Made by a program: the position numbers and the translations under genes. The notes below the pieces were generated by a model. The model had not been told where the DNA came from. It saw nothing but the letters and a program-made list of their open reading frames with translations, and made no database searches. This document shows positions 28,083 to 36,682 of a stretch of 54,483 nt of DNA, in pieces. The DNA comes from Bacillota bacterium (GTDB lineage: Bacteria > Bacillota > Clostridia > Oscillospirales > Ruminococcaceae): contig JAEWLW010000084.1 of NCBI GenBank assembly GCA_023457355.1, positions 1 through 54,483 on the forward strand. The letters run 5' to 3'. Positions within the stretch are counted from its first letter, which is position 1. Each line of letters starts with the position of its first letter.

Positions 28083-28291
28083 CGGTTGCGGCTTTTTGGT
28101 ATTCGTCGACAACGCCAATTTTCCCGATGTAGCTTTGCGCAGCTTCAGCTGATCCATCCGCCTGACAATTGATCTGCGCAAAATAGGGCATGGATACGCT
28201 CTGCTCCATAGGGTAAGTAAGAAAACAGATTGGTTCCTTGTCCAGGAGCCAATCTGTTCCGTGTGCTCATAATGACCATTTGCAAAGAGAA
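28042..28291 (-). other. Unassigned stretch with short frame and hairpin
   Basis: A 55-codon minus-strand frame (28042-28209) looks protein-like (MPYFAQINCQADGSAEAAQ, then YIGKIGVVDEYQKAATADW) but I recognise no family and its ribosome binding site is poor; it may be another island remnant. A near-perfect hairpin with arms ACAGATTGG and CCAATCTGT lies at 28225-28257, downstream of the nitroreductase and possibly its terminator. Confidence 0.35.
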
Positions 28292-28855
28292 TTATCTGAC
28301 AAATGTTATCTTATCCTTGTCCGGAATATGGGGCGACCTCGTTGTGTTCGCGTATCCTAACAATACCGAACAGCCAAACGCATAACCGGCAGGAAAGCCC
28401 AACCGCTTGCTGAATTCTTCTGTGTGGCGGCCGCTGGCAAATGCCAGGCCGGTAAACCCGCACATAATATTGGCTATTCCAAGAGATGTTGCGGCCAGTG
28501 CGATATTCTGGCACAAGATTCCACAATCTATCAGCGCCGGCGCATACTGAGCCGGGTCGATCGGGACTACAATCATGCAGGGCGCGCCGTAAAATAATCT
28601 GCCGCCGTTTTCCATGATTCTGTTATAGGCAGATTGGTCCTCCATGCCTGCCAGATAAGACATACCCTCAGATTCCATATCTTGCATGAGCTTTTTGTCT
28701 TTTACCACGATAACCCGCCAAGCCTGCCGGTTCATCCCGCTCGGGGCCTGAATTGCGGCTTCAGCGATTAACTGTAAGAGCGCGTCCGGCGGCATTTCAT
28801 CCTTATAATCGCGGCAGGAATACCGCTCGGCGATAACTTTTAATGTTTCATTCAT
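28292..28855 (-). CDS. Nitroreductase-family flavoprotein
   Basis: A 187-residue FMN enzyme. The N-terminal RYSCRDYKDE and the APSGMNRQAWRVIVV motif are the classic FMN-contact segments; a GIANIMCGFTG-like loop follows and the protein ends in a short C-terminal arm. These enzymes reduce nitroaromatics, quinones or other acceptors with NAD(P)H and act as dimers in the cytoplasm. ATG after AAAGGAG. Stands alone; physiological substrate unknown. Confidence 0.92.
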   Translation of the reverse strand: MNETLKVIAERYSCRDYKDEMPPDALLQLIAEAAIQAPSGMNRQAWRVIVVKDKKLMQDMESEGMSYLAGMEDQSAYNRIMENGGRLFYGAPCMIVVPIDPAQYAPALIDCGILCQNIALAATSLGIANIMCGFTGLAFASGRHTEEFSKRLGFPAGYAFGCSVLLGYANTTRSPHIPDKDKITFVR

Positions 28856-29320
28856 TTTATAATACTCCTTTATTAAGATTGTTCCCTGCGTTGGTTAAAT
28901 CAATTTACCGTTAAGCAGGATAAATTGCTTCGTGCTTTTCTTCATAAGTTTATAATAGCGGAAAACAGCCGACTTGCCAATCAACGCTCCATAGAGTTTT
29001 GCAAGAGCATGTGCGTCCTATATGACAACCGGATAAGCGCACGCTTCATTTCTGTGTTAACAAACCCTTTAGCCATAAAATAGAGGACATGTGTTTTATG
29101 GCGTTATGATTGGAACATCAGTAAGCCGGAAAGGCTATGGAGAAGTGGGGTATACGAAAAACTACGAAGAATTATATCCATCAAAAGCCCTGCCATGCTA
29201 TCAGGGACGCGGCTTATTCAAAGCGATGCCCTGCGGTACCCACGATGCCCATCGGAACGCGAACCACCGATGCTTGTTGGTGCAGCCAATTCACCTTGGA
29301 CGCACAATGCCATTGTGCTC
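28856..29320. other. Intergenic region before repeat copy B
   Basis: About 465 bases with no credible gene. It ends in the palindrome GCACAAT-GCC-ATTGTGC (29302-29318) that abuts repeat copy B. Confidence 0.45.
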
Positions 29321-29545
29321 AGCTTGTCAAAAAATCCACTTCAAAGAAAAAGTTGCACACACTAAAAGTTTTGGCCGAGCTTCTTCAAAAGCGCGCAGGG
29401 TTTGGGGCAGCGCCCCAAAGTGCCCTAATTCTGTAAGAAGCGCAGGAGAGGGTTTGCGGGGAGAACCCTCGCCGGGGTTCTCCCATGTCGCGATAAGCGG
29501 CATTTGTTTTATGCCAGTTGCTAAGCCCCTGTCACGACAGCCTGC
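29321..29545 (-). repeat. Dispersed intergenic repeat, copy B
   Basis: About 225 bp in the opposite orientation to copy A. It begins AGCTTGTCAAAAAATCC and ends with GTCACGACAGCCTG. The GGGCACTTTGGGGCGCTGCCC block and the GGGAGAACCC hairpin are kept, but the 29-bp ACAGTCC...GGACTGT palindrome is missing. It is flanked on both sides by an 18-bp near-identical palindrome (29302-29319 and 29546-29563, one difference). Confidence 0.85.
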
Positions 29546-30067
29546 GCACAATCCCATTGTGCTACGCCTCCCTGTGCAACCTAAAGTATTGGCAGGCCGC
29601 TGATAATGCTTTGTTCTGCGCTTTGTCCTTGACCGTCGGCAGCGCTTTCATTTTATTCTGTGCCTTACGGCAGTTGGCATACCCCGCCTTTTTTCCACCA
29701 CCCGTTCGGCATACGCGGCCAGCAGGCCAGGCAGCTTCTTGGTACCCAAATCATCAAAATGGAACGGATTGGAAGTATTATATTGAAAGGCATGGGGAAT
29801 TTTGGTATAATTGTTATTAACAAACTGTGCAACCGTCTCATTATGCATCTGTGCTGCACAGAAATTGCTGTCTGTGCGGGTGCTTTTAGGCATTGATGTT
29901 TTTAGAAATACCGCGCATTTAAGCAACCGTAGGCTTGACCGGCATTTTGTAATTTGGTCAATGCCGCGACCGCGTATCTACACAGAAGGGCTTTTGCGGC
30001 ATCATGAATAATTCATTTACAATAAAAATTTGGTTACTAAATAAAATTCATTAATGAGGTGAGTTGT
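29546..30067. other. Intergenic region after repeat copy B
   Basis: It starts with the palindrome GCACAAT-CCC-ATTGTGC. The remainder has short frames on both strands with no recognised family and no ribosome binding site. The GAGGTGA at 30056 belongs to the next gene. Confidence 0.4.
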
Positions 30068-30400
30068 ATGCAAAAAAATGTCCTGGTTCTGGTGCTGCAA
30101 AAATATGAAAAGCTCGAAAAACTTCTGTGTGCGCTGGCGGAAGCGGGGATTCACGGCGCGACCGTCATACACTCCGCCGGGATGGCACAGGTGCTCTCGC
30201 ATGAAACAGACGTATTGTTGGGTTCGCTACGGGCTTTCCTTGAACCTGACCGGGAAGATAACCGGACGCTCTTTATCCTTTTGAACGAGGATAAGATCGA
30301 GACGGCCAAAAACGTCATCCATGACGTCATTGGAACATTGGATAAGCCGGAAACCGGCATTCTGTTTGTACTGCCGGCCATCTACACCGAAGGGGCGTAA
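30068..30400 (+). CDS. PII-like small signalling protein
   Basis: A 110-residue protein with the ferredoxin-like layout of PII-superfamily proteins: a beta strand NVLVLVL, helix YEKLEKLLCALAEAGIHGATV, the loop IHSAGMAQVL, a second beta-alpha-beta unit and the closing GILFVLPAIYTEG. It is closer to the PII-like group than to classic GlnB; the long T loop with uridylylated Tyr is not evident. ATG at 30068 follows GAGGTGAG. It is 60 nt upstream of a CPA2 antiporter in the same direction, so it probably senses a nucleotide or metabolite and gates that transporter, by analogy with other PII-like/transporter pairs. The partner role is inferred. Confidence 0.8.
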   Translation: MQKNVLVLVLQKYEKLEKLLCALAEAGIHGATVIHSAGMAQVLSHETDVLLGSLRAFLEPDREDNRTLFILLNEDKIETAKNVIHDVIGTLDKPETGILFVLPAIYTEGA

Positions 30401-30460
30401 GCCTGATATTTATCCCGCGTGCGGCCTGCGTATCATTTTTGTTGAAGGAAGGAAACTTAC

Positions 30461-31645
30461 GTGCCGGAACTGAACACACTCCTATATCTCGCTATGCTTT
30501 TGCTCGGAGGACTTCTCTGCGGTCGGCTTGTCAAACAGGTCAAGCTGCCGAATGTCACGGGCTACCTTATCGCCGGGCTGCTGCTTGGCCCCCACATGTT
30601 GAACGTTATACCGCCGAATGTCATTGGCAGTTTCGATATACTGTCCAATATCGCGCTGGCTTTCATCGCGTTTACCATCGGCAGCGAATTCAAAATGAGC
30701 TACTTTAAGCGGGTCGGCATGACGCCGATCGTCATAGCCATTTTTGAAGCGCTAACAGCCGTGTTCCTGGTGCAGGGTATTCTGGTAGCCGCGGGTTTTG
30801 ATATGGCGTTTTCAATTATACTGGGTTCCATCGCGGCGGCTACAGCCCCTGCGGCCACGGTCATGGTTATAAAGCAGTATAAAGCGAAAGGGCCTGTTAC
30901 AGAAGCGCTTTTGAGCATCGTTGCGCTGGACGATGCCGTTGCGCTCATCGTGTTCGGCTTTGCAGTGGCCATAGCCAAAGCCGTCACCGGCAGCAACGAC
31001 GGAAGTTCCGCATTCATCACAATACTCAGGCCATTTATCGAGGTTCTTCTTGCGTTGGGTATGGGCGCGCTACTGGGCGTGATGTTTAAAATTCCGCTGA
31101 AGTTCTTTAAAAAGAACGAAAACCGCCAGATTATCACCTGCGGCATGGTATTTCTCGCAAGCGGCCTAGCCGATCTGATTGGCGCGTCGCAGCTCCTGAC
31201 CTGCATGGCCATGGGCGCGATTCTCTGCAACGTTACACGTGAGAGTAATAATATCGTAAAGCTGGCCGAGTACCTGACGCCCCCGATCTTTCTGCTCTTT
31301 TTCGCGGTATCCGGTGCGGAACTGAATATCAGCCTGATCCCTGCCATAGGCACTTTAGGCGTATTATATATCGTTTTTCGTGCCGTCGGCAAAATGCTTG
31401 GCGCTACGCTTGGCGCAAGGATTATGAAAGCCCCGCAGACGGTATGCAAGTATCTTGGGCCGACGCTCCTTCCTCAGGCCGGCGTGGCAATAGGGCTGGT
31501 TTCGGTCTCGTCCACCATCGTTCCGCAGTACGCCCCGAAGATTCGCGCGGTTGTGCTGTGCGGTACGATGATCTACGAAATCATCGGCCCGGCAGTTACA
31601 AAATTCGCCCTCAAAAAAGCCGGAGAGATCGAAAAGACGGCCTGA
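30461..31645 (+). CDS. Cation:proton antiporter, CPA2 family
   Basis: A 394-residue polytopic membrane protein with about 12 helices. Motifs typical of CPA2 (KefB/NapA-like): GRLVKQVKLPNVTGYLIAG with GLLLGP at the start, the unwound-helix region ATAPAATVMVIKQY, and the nearby ALDDAVALIVFG with the paired Asp residues used for ion/proton binding. There is no C-terminal TrkA-N/RCK domain, so regulation could come from the PII-like partner encoded just upstream. GTG start with GAAGGAAGG before it. It likely exchanges Na+ or K+ for H+. Confidence 0.9.
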   Translation: MPELNTLLYLAMLLLGGLLCGRLVKQVKLPNVTGYLIAGLLLGPHMLNVIPPNVIGSFDILSNIALAFIAFTIGSEFKMSYFKRVGMTPIVIAIFEALTAVFLVQGILVAAGFDMAFSIILGSIAAATAPAATVMVIKQYKAKGPVTEALLSIVALDDAVALIVFGFAVAIAKAVTGSNDGSSAFITILRPFIEVLLALGMGALLGVMFKIPLKFFKKNENRQIITCGMVFLASGLADLIGASQLLTCMAMGAILCNVTRESNNIVKLAEYLTPPIFLLFFAVSGAELNISLIPAIGTLGVLYIVFRAVGKMLGATLGARIMKAPQTVCKYLGPTLLPQAGVAIGLVSVSSTIVPQYAPKIRAVVLCGTMIYEIIGPAVTKFALKKAGEIEKTA

Positions 31646-31997
31646 CCCTGATGCTCCTGCACTGGGGGGTTGAGCGGCAGGAACCCCTTTTGCACAAGCT
31701 TTGGAACAGGAAAGGCATTGAAAGGTTGTAATCATTAATGACCGGCCGCCGGAGCGCCATATTATTGCAACCGATGCCCCGGTTTCCAACCTGCGGCGCG
31801 GCAAACTTTACGTACGGACAGCGCGGCTTGTTTTTCCCTGGGCTGGCCGGTCATCAATTAGCGCACTCATCTGACGCGGAGGCGTCATGGGGTTGTATTA
31901 CCACAGATTGTGCCAGGGCATAACTGCACAGGCCGTTGCCTGATTGCCGTCAACGGTTGCGCTGCCTTTCTTTGACGGCTGCTTTAGGCGTTCTTTT
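31646..31997. other. Intergenic region
   Basis: About 350 bases between convergent genes. TGACCGGCC at 31738 and GGCCGGTCA at 31849 form a distant inverted repeat around about 100 bases. No gene and no clear terminator seen. Confidence 0.4.
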
Positions 31998-32897
31998 TTA
32001 AGATTGCATGGAGGAACCGCCGTCGACATGCAAAACTTGCCCCGTTACATAAGAAGAATCATTGGACGCGAGATAAATATAGGTGGGCGCCAGCTCCCAC
32101 GGCTGTCCGGCTCTTTTCATGGGGGTATCAGCGCCAAAGGTGGTGACATATTCTGCCGACCAGCTTGCCGGTTGAAGCGGCGTCCAAATGGGGCCGGGTG
32201 CCACTGCGTTAACACGGATTCCCTTTGATACAAGAGAATGCGCCATAGCACGTGTAAAACTGACAATAGCGCCCTTCGTACTCGAATAGTCAATTAGTAA
32301 ATCGTTTCCCCTGTATGCAGTTACGGAAGTGGTGTTAATAATGGTGCTGCCGCTTTTCAAATGTGGTAGTGCCGCTTTTGTTATATAGAACATCGAAAAA
32401 AGGTTGACCCTAAAGGTTAATTCAAGCTGTTGTGCGCAAATATCTTCAATACTGTTCTGCGGAAATTGCACAGCGGCATTATTCACCAGTATATCCACCC
32501 GCCCAAGCGCCCGAACAGTATCTGCCACGGCCTGGTTGCAGAATGCCTCACTTTGCAGGTCCCCCGCAATCAGAATACATCTGCTGCCTTGCTTTTCTAG
32601 GTATGCTTTGGTCGTTTGCGCGTCCTCATGTTCGTTATAATAAATAATGGATATATCCGCGCCTTCTTTGGCCATGGCCAAGGACACCGCCCTGCCAATG
32701 CCGCTGTCCCCACCGGTTATCAATACGACTTTCCCTTTCAATTTCCCTGTTCCTATGTATTCCGGATTGTCAAAAATGGGCTTCGGGTTCATAAGCGTTT
32801 CTAAACCGGGCTGCACAGGTTGGTGCTGCGGTGGAAACTGTATAGGGACTTGATTGCACACTTCCTTGTAACCCAAATAAGGATAATATAAATTCAT
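31998..32897 (-). CDS. Short-chain dehydrogenase/reductase, YghA/YhdF-like
   Basis: A 299-residue extended SDR-type oxidoreductase. The nucleotide motif TGGDSGIGRA at about residue 54, NNAA in VNNAAVQF, the active-site Ser in INTTSVTAYRG, YxxxK as YSSTK and the closing LHVDGG are present. The 45-residue N-terminal extension with proline-rich PIQFPPQHQPVQPG and FDNPEYIGTGKLKGK is typical of the YghA/YhdF/YhxC group in Bacillota. NAD(P)-dependent; substrate unknown, sometimes induced in spores or stress. ATG at 32897 follows GGAGG; a start 11 codons upstream lacks one. Confidence 0.9.
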   Translation of the reverse strand: MNLYYPYLGYKEVCNQVPIQFPPQHQPVQPGLETLMNPKPIFDNPEYIGTGKLKGKVVLITGGDSGIGRAVSLAMAKEGADISIIYYNEHEDAQTTKAYLEKQGSRCILIAGDLQSEAFCNQAVADTVRALGRVDILVNNAAVQFPQNSIEDICAQQLELTFRVNLFSMFYITKAALPHLKSGSTIINTTSVTAYRGNDLLIDYSSTKGAIVSFTRAMAHSLVSKGIRVNAVAPGPIWTPLQPASWSAEYVTTFGADTPMKRAGQPWELAPTYIYLASNDSSYVTGQVLHVDGGSSMQS

Positions 32898-33386
32898 AGG
32901 TAAACCTCCAAGCTGGCTGTATAGTATCAATGTATGTCAATAGTTAACCGAATGTAACTTCGTTATCATTTAATGCCTGAACAACGATGTTTTCCACCGT
33001 CGCATCCGTTGTACCCTCAATTTCTGACTGTTGATGAATTCTATTATTTTGCTGGGGCTGTTTGCCGTCAATTATGGCATCCCATGAATTCGGGCGTATT
33101 AATCCAAGCGTGCAGCTTGATTTGAGATATCCAAATTGTGAAGCCCCACGGGTGATACACAGTATCATTCGTGGGGCTTTAACGCGTTGTAAGGGGCCTG
33201 TTCCGAGTGGTTGACGCACGCTTTTCTACGTCCGGCTTCGCATCACATTTAAAATAAAAGCTCCGCGCGTTTAAAATTGTTCACCGGAGAGGCCCCGTGC
33301 CTCTCGCCGGAAGCCGACGCCGCCTTTGCCGATTTTCAGCAACCGGAAAGATATTCTTCTTCCGTAGGCTCGGTTATAAAAAAGAT
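32898..33386. other. Intergenic region with long perfect RNA hairpin
   Basis: About 490 bases, divergent between the SDR and TetR genes. At 33141-33179 two 18-nt arms (start AAGCCCCACG, end CGTGGGGCTT) flank a 3-nt loop; in plus-strand RNA all 18 positions pair counting two G-U. Short frames on both strands overlap it, none recognised. Confidence 0.5.
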
Positions 33387-33437
33387 TTGACAAATCGACC
33401 GCATTGGTCTATGATGGCGATATAGACCGATGCGGTC
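33387..33437 (+). promoter_or_regulatory. Promoter with twin TetR operators (GACC-N5-GGTC)
   Basis: -35 TTGACA (33387-33392), 17-nt spacer, -10 TATGAT (33410-33415). Operator 1 GACCGCATTGGTC (33397-33409) fills the spacer; operator 2 GACCGATGCGGTC (33425-33437) covers the start of transcription. The two sites also form a larger 21-bp inverted repeat with one mismatch. This geometry predicts tight autorepression of the tetR-rph-MFS operon. Confidence 0.85.
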
Positions 33438-33470
33438 GATTTGTGCTTCGGTCAGAAAGGCGGATTTCCG

Positions 33471-34097
33471 ATGGAAGATTTTTTTGAAAAATTGGATGAA
33501 CCCAAAAAAGAGCGAATACTAAACGCGGCTATTACGGAGTTTGCCTATAAGAAATATGATGATGCATCAACAAATAATATCGTAACTGCCGCGCAAATTG
33601 GCAAAGGAATGTTATTTCACTATTTTGGCAATAAAAAGAACTTGTATCTTTACCTTTACCGCTATGTCAGGGCGATCATGGATGAAGAGATTTATAGCCG
33701 AATTGATTGTGACAGCGGTGCACTCCCCATTATTCTAAAACAATTAGCAAAACTTAAACTGGAAACCTTTAAACGGCACCCGGCCATCGCTGATTTTATA
33801 ACGCAGTGTAATCGTGAAGCTTCACCGGAGGTCTTTGAGGATATTCGGAAGATCAGGGGAGAACGCGACATAAAGATAAGGGAAGATGTTATTTATAAAA
33901 ATTCGGATATGCGACTTTTGAAGCCCGAATTTCGGGATGAGCCGACAATAAAATTGATTCGCTGGGCGTTGGAAGGATATCTTTCAGATATTAAAAGCGC
34001 TTATAAGGGTGAAAACCTGACGGAACTTCGTGTTGATGAAATGATGAAAGACTATGACTCCTATATGGATATTATCTGCAAAGCGTTTTATCTTTAA
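33471..34097 (+). CDS. TetR-family transcriptional repressor (1)
   Basis: A 208-residue regulator. The N-terminal helix-turn-helix follows KKERILNAAITEFAYKKY with STNNIV and GKGMLFHYFGNKKNLY; the C-terminal ligand domain ends DYDSYMDIICKAFYL. ATG at 33471 has GAAAGGCGG upstream; an earlier frame start lies inside the operator. First gene of a three-gene operon with the Rph-like enzyme (15 nt later) and MFS exporter. It is paralogous to the regulator at 41826 along the whole length, and both promoters carry the same paired operator, so they may cross-regulate. The inducer is presumably the drug handled by the operon. Confidence 0.93.
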   Translation: MEDFFEKLDEPKKERILNAAITEFAYKKYDDASTNNIVTAAQIGKGMLFHYFGNKKNLYLYLYRYVRAIMDEEIYSRIDCDSGALPIILKQLAKLKLETFKRHPAIADFITQCNREASPEVFEDIRKIRGERDIKIREDVIYKNSDMRLLKPEFRDEPTIKLIRWALEGYLSDIKSAYKGENLTELRVDEMMKDYDSYMDIICKAFYL

Positions 34098-34111
34098 GGA
34101 GGTAGAAAGCC

Positions 34112-36682
34112 ATGGAAAAGTATTTAATTGGTCTTAAAAATAAAGATGCGCAAGTTTTGTCCATATCCGGGGGTAAAGGCGCAAGCCTCGCAAGATTACA
34201 CGGTATTTCTGAAATTCCCGTGCCGGACGGGTTTGTTGTTACAGCCCAGTGCTACACGGATGTCGTATTCGCTGTGCCGGAAATACAAAAGCTGTTAAAG
34301 GAATTGGCTGAAATCACCCAAGGGCAGACAGATGCCGTCAACAGGCTGAGCGCTCAAATAAAAGCGCATATTGAAAATATCGCTTTTCCGGCACCGTTTA
34401 TCAGTGAATTGGATAAAACCCTTTCGGATTATGGTGTTTTCCTGCCATATGCCGTGCGTTCAAGCGCAACGGCGGAAGACTTACCCGGCGCGTCTTTCGC
34501 CGGGCAGCAGGATACATTTTTAAACGTCTGCGGAACAGTGGCCATCTGCAACGCAATTGCAAAATGCTGGGCGTCGTTGTTCAACGCGCGCGCCATAGCA
34601 TACCGCATCAAAAACGGGTTCGCACATGAAAAGGTGACGATTGCCGTCGTCATTCAAAAAATGGTGGCCTCCGAGGTCTCGGGGGTGCTGTTCACCGCAG
34701 ACCCGATGACCTCCGACCGCTATACAACCGTGGTTGAAGCTGTGCGGGGTTTGGGTGAGGAATTGGTATCGGGGCGCAAAAATCCGTTTGAATGGAAATT
34801 GTGCGGCGGTCAACTGCAAAAGACCGGTGACGGCGAGGGCGAAGCACCGCTTAAAGAAGCGCGTCTTCTGGAACTGGCCCAAATAGCCAAACGCATTGAA
34901 AATGCCTTTGGCTGCGAGCAGGATATTGAATGGTGCTATGCTGGTGACAAATTTTATATTGTACAGGCGCGGCCCATCACGACACTGTTTCCGCTTCCGC
35001 AAAGCCCGGACGGGTATAAGCATTGCGCCATATCGGTGGGGCATTTGCAAATGATGACCGACACAGTCTTGCCCCTGGGAATTTCCATGCTGCAAAAATC
35101 CAACTTTTTTTCGGTAATGGAACTGGGCGGGCATATGTTCATGGATATCACCTATGATATTGCCAGGCCCGGCGGGCGCAGGCGGGTGTTATCTGAAGCC
35201 AATATAAAAGACCCTCTCATGCACGCGGCATTAAAGAAAATATTTGAACGGAAGGATTACCTTCGCGGCCTTCCCAACGGGCCGAAGGGATTGATTCAGG
35301 TTGTTGGCCTGGGGGGAATATTGGCGAGCGCGCTCAAAACCTACCGCCGCAATCAAGAAGCGGACATTGACGCTTATGTAGCGCGGCAAAATGCGGAGAT
35401 TGAAGCTGTTCGGCATCAACTGGGAAAATTGTCCTGCGTGGATACCCTTCAGTTCATCATGGACGAACAGGAGCATTTCAGAAAGGTGTTGTATGATCCG
35501 GCAGGCGCGGGAACCACGGTCATGACCATGATGGTTGGCCGCGCCATCGACAAAACGGTGGAACAGCTGACAGGTGAAAAAGCAATTACACATCGTCTTT
35601 CAAAGTCGGTGCGCCACAATGTTACGTCCGAGATGGGGCTTGCGCTCTGCGCGGTTTCGGACGCGGCGAGAAATGCCCCGCAGGTCATTGCCCTTTTAGA
35701 GCAGGCAGGCGAAAACCTCTCTCTTGACGAATTGCGCCAAGTGACGGGCGGCGCTGCCGTTGCCGAAAAGCTGGAAGATTTTCTGTCTGCGTACGGCATG
35801 CGCTGCACAGGCGAGATTGATATTACCCGCCCGCGGTTTTGTGAACGCCCGGGGCAGCTTTCCACCGCGTTAATCAACAACATCAAAAACCTGCCGGCCG
35901 GGCACGCAATGGCCGCATTTTCACAGGGCAAAGAGGAAGCCGAGCAGCTTGCGGCGGCGCTTGTGGCCCAAGTAGAGGCTAACTATGGCCGCCGCAAAGC
36001 GCGAAGGCTGCGCAGGCAGATTGAGATATACCGCAAATTTGTCGGTGTGCGCGAATATACCAAGTACTTCTGGGTGTGCCATTATAATATATACAGACAA
36101 GCGATTATGCGTGAGGTCCGCCGCCTGGTTGATGGCGGCGTATTGAGCCACGCAAGCGACGCCTACTATCTTTCAATGGAAGAACTGATAGAGGCGATAA
36201 AGAGCGGCAGGGCAGATGCCGCCATCATTTGTGAACGCAGAAAGGCCTATCAAACCTATCAGACGCTCACGCCGCCGCGCATTATTTTCTCGGATGGAGA
36301 GGTGCCGCCCATTTTCCATTCATCCAATATGCCAAGCGGCGCTCTTGCGGGTCTTGCCGTGTCCGGCGGCATTGTAGAGGGGCGCGCACGCGTGGTGGAA
36401 AGTCTCACCGACGCGCGTATTGAAAAGGGCGATATTCTCGTCACCATTTTTACCGACCCAAGCTGGACGCCGGTTTTCGTATCACTGGCCGGCCTGGTGA
36501 CGGAAGTCGGGGGGATGATGTCGCACGGTGCGGTCATCACCCGCGAATATGGTATGCCCGCCGTGGTGGGTGTGGTCGACGCTACAAAGCGCATTAAAGA
36601 CGGCCAGCGAATACGCCTGAACGGCACGGAAGGCTATGTTGAAATTTTAGAAGATAATCAGGTGCCCAATGGAGAACACTAG
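34112..36682 (+). CDS. Rifampicin phosphotransferase-like / PEP-synthase-like enzyme
   Basis: An 856-residue enzyme. An N-terminal PEP/pyruvate-type ATP-grasp domain (about 1-320) shows GGKGASLARL and YAVRSSATAEDLPGASFAGQQ. A variable helical middle domain (about 330-740) follows. The C-terminal swivelling phospho-His domain has GGMMSHGAVITREYGMPAVVG with His805. It ends after the His domain and lacks the TIM-barrel of PEP synthase, which is the order in rifampicin phosphotransferases (about 860 residues). Those enzymes split ATP to AMP and phosphorylate the antibiotic. Context (TetR before, MFS after, 14-nt overlap) fits drug resistance. The real substrate may be another ansamycin or unrelated compound. 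AAGGAGG precedes the ATG. Confidence 0.87.
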   Translation: MEKYLIGLKNKDAQVLSISGGKGASLARLHGISEIPVPDGFVVTAQCYTDVVFAVPEIQKLLKELAEITQGQTDAVNRLSAQIKAHIENIAFPAPFISELDKTLSDYGVFLPYAVRSSATAEDLPGASFAGQQDTFLNVCGTVAICNAIAKCWASLFNARAIAYRIKNGFAHEKVTIAVVIQKMVASEVSGVLFTADPMTSDRYTTVVEAVRGLGEELVSGRKNPFEWKLCGGQLQKTGDGEGEAPLKEARLLELAQIAKRIENAFGCEQDIEWCYAGDKFYIVQARPITTLFPLPQSPDGYKHCAISVGHLQMMTDTVLPLGISMLQKSNFFSVMELGGHMFMDITYDIARPGGRRRVLSEANIKDPLMHAALKKIFERKDYLRGLPNGPKGLIQVVGLGGILASALKTYRRNQEADIDAYVARQNAEIEAVRHQLGKLSCVDTLQFIMDEQEHFRKVLYDPAGAGTTVMTMMVGRAIDKTVEQLTGEKAITHRLSKSVRHNVTSEMGLALCAVSDAARNAPQVIALLEQAGENLSLDELRQVTGGAAVAEKLEDFLSAYGMRCTGEIDITRPRFCERPGQLSTALINNIKNLPAGHAMAAFSQGKEEAEQLAAALVAQVEANYGRRKARRLRRQIEIYRKFVGVREYTKYFWVCHYNIYRQAIMREVRRLVDGGVLSHASDAYYLSMEELIEAIKSGRADAAIICERRKAYQTYQTLTPPRIIFSDGEVPPIFHSSNMPSGALAGLAVSGGIVEGRARVVESLTDARIEKGDILVTIFTDPSWTPVFVSLAGLVTEVGGMMSHGAVITREYGMPAVVGVVDATKRIKDGQRIRLNGTEGYVEILEDNQVPNGEH

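Noticed and set aside
25319..28291. CRISPR array or attachment-site duplication of the tRNA 3' end
   Set aside because: No regularly spaced repeats anywhere in the window and no second copy of the tRNA end in the island.
29648..29926. 92-codon minus-strand frame, somewhat protein-like (FHFDDLGTKKLPGLLAAYAE)
   Set aside because: No ribosome binding site, no recognised family and weak codon pattern; kept only as an intergenic note.
29950..30000. RIYTEG peptide echoing the AIYTEG end of the PII-like protein, suggesting a duplicated gene
   Set aside because: Only six residues match and the surrounding frame shows no PII pattern.
32944..33219. 91-codon minus-strand frame
   Set aside because: It crosses the 18-bp hairpin and has no ribosome binding site or known domain.
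34112..36682. Assignment as phosphoenolpyruvate synthase (ppsA)
   Set aside because: The C-terminal PEP-binding barrel is missing and the chain ends after the phospho-His domain.
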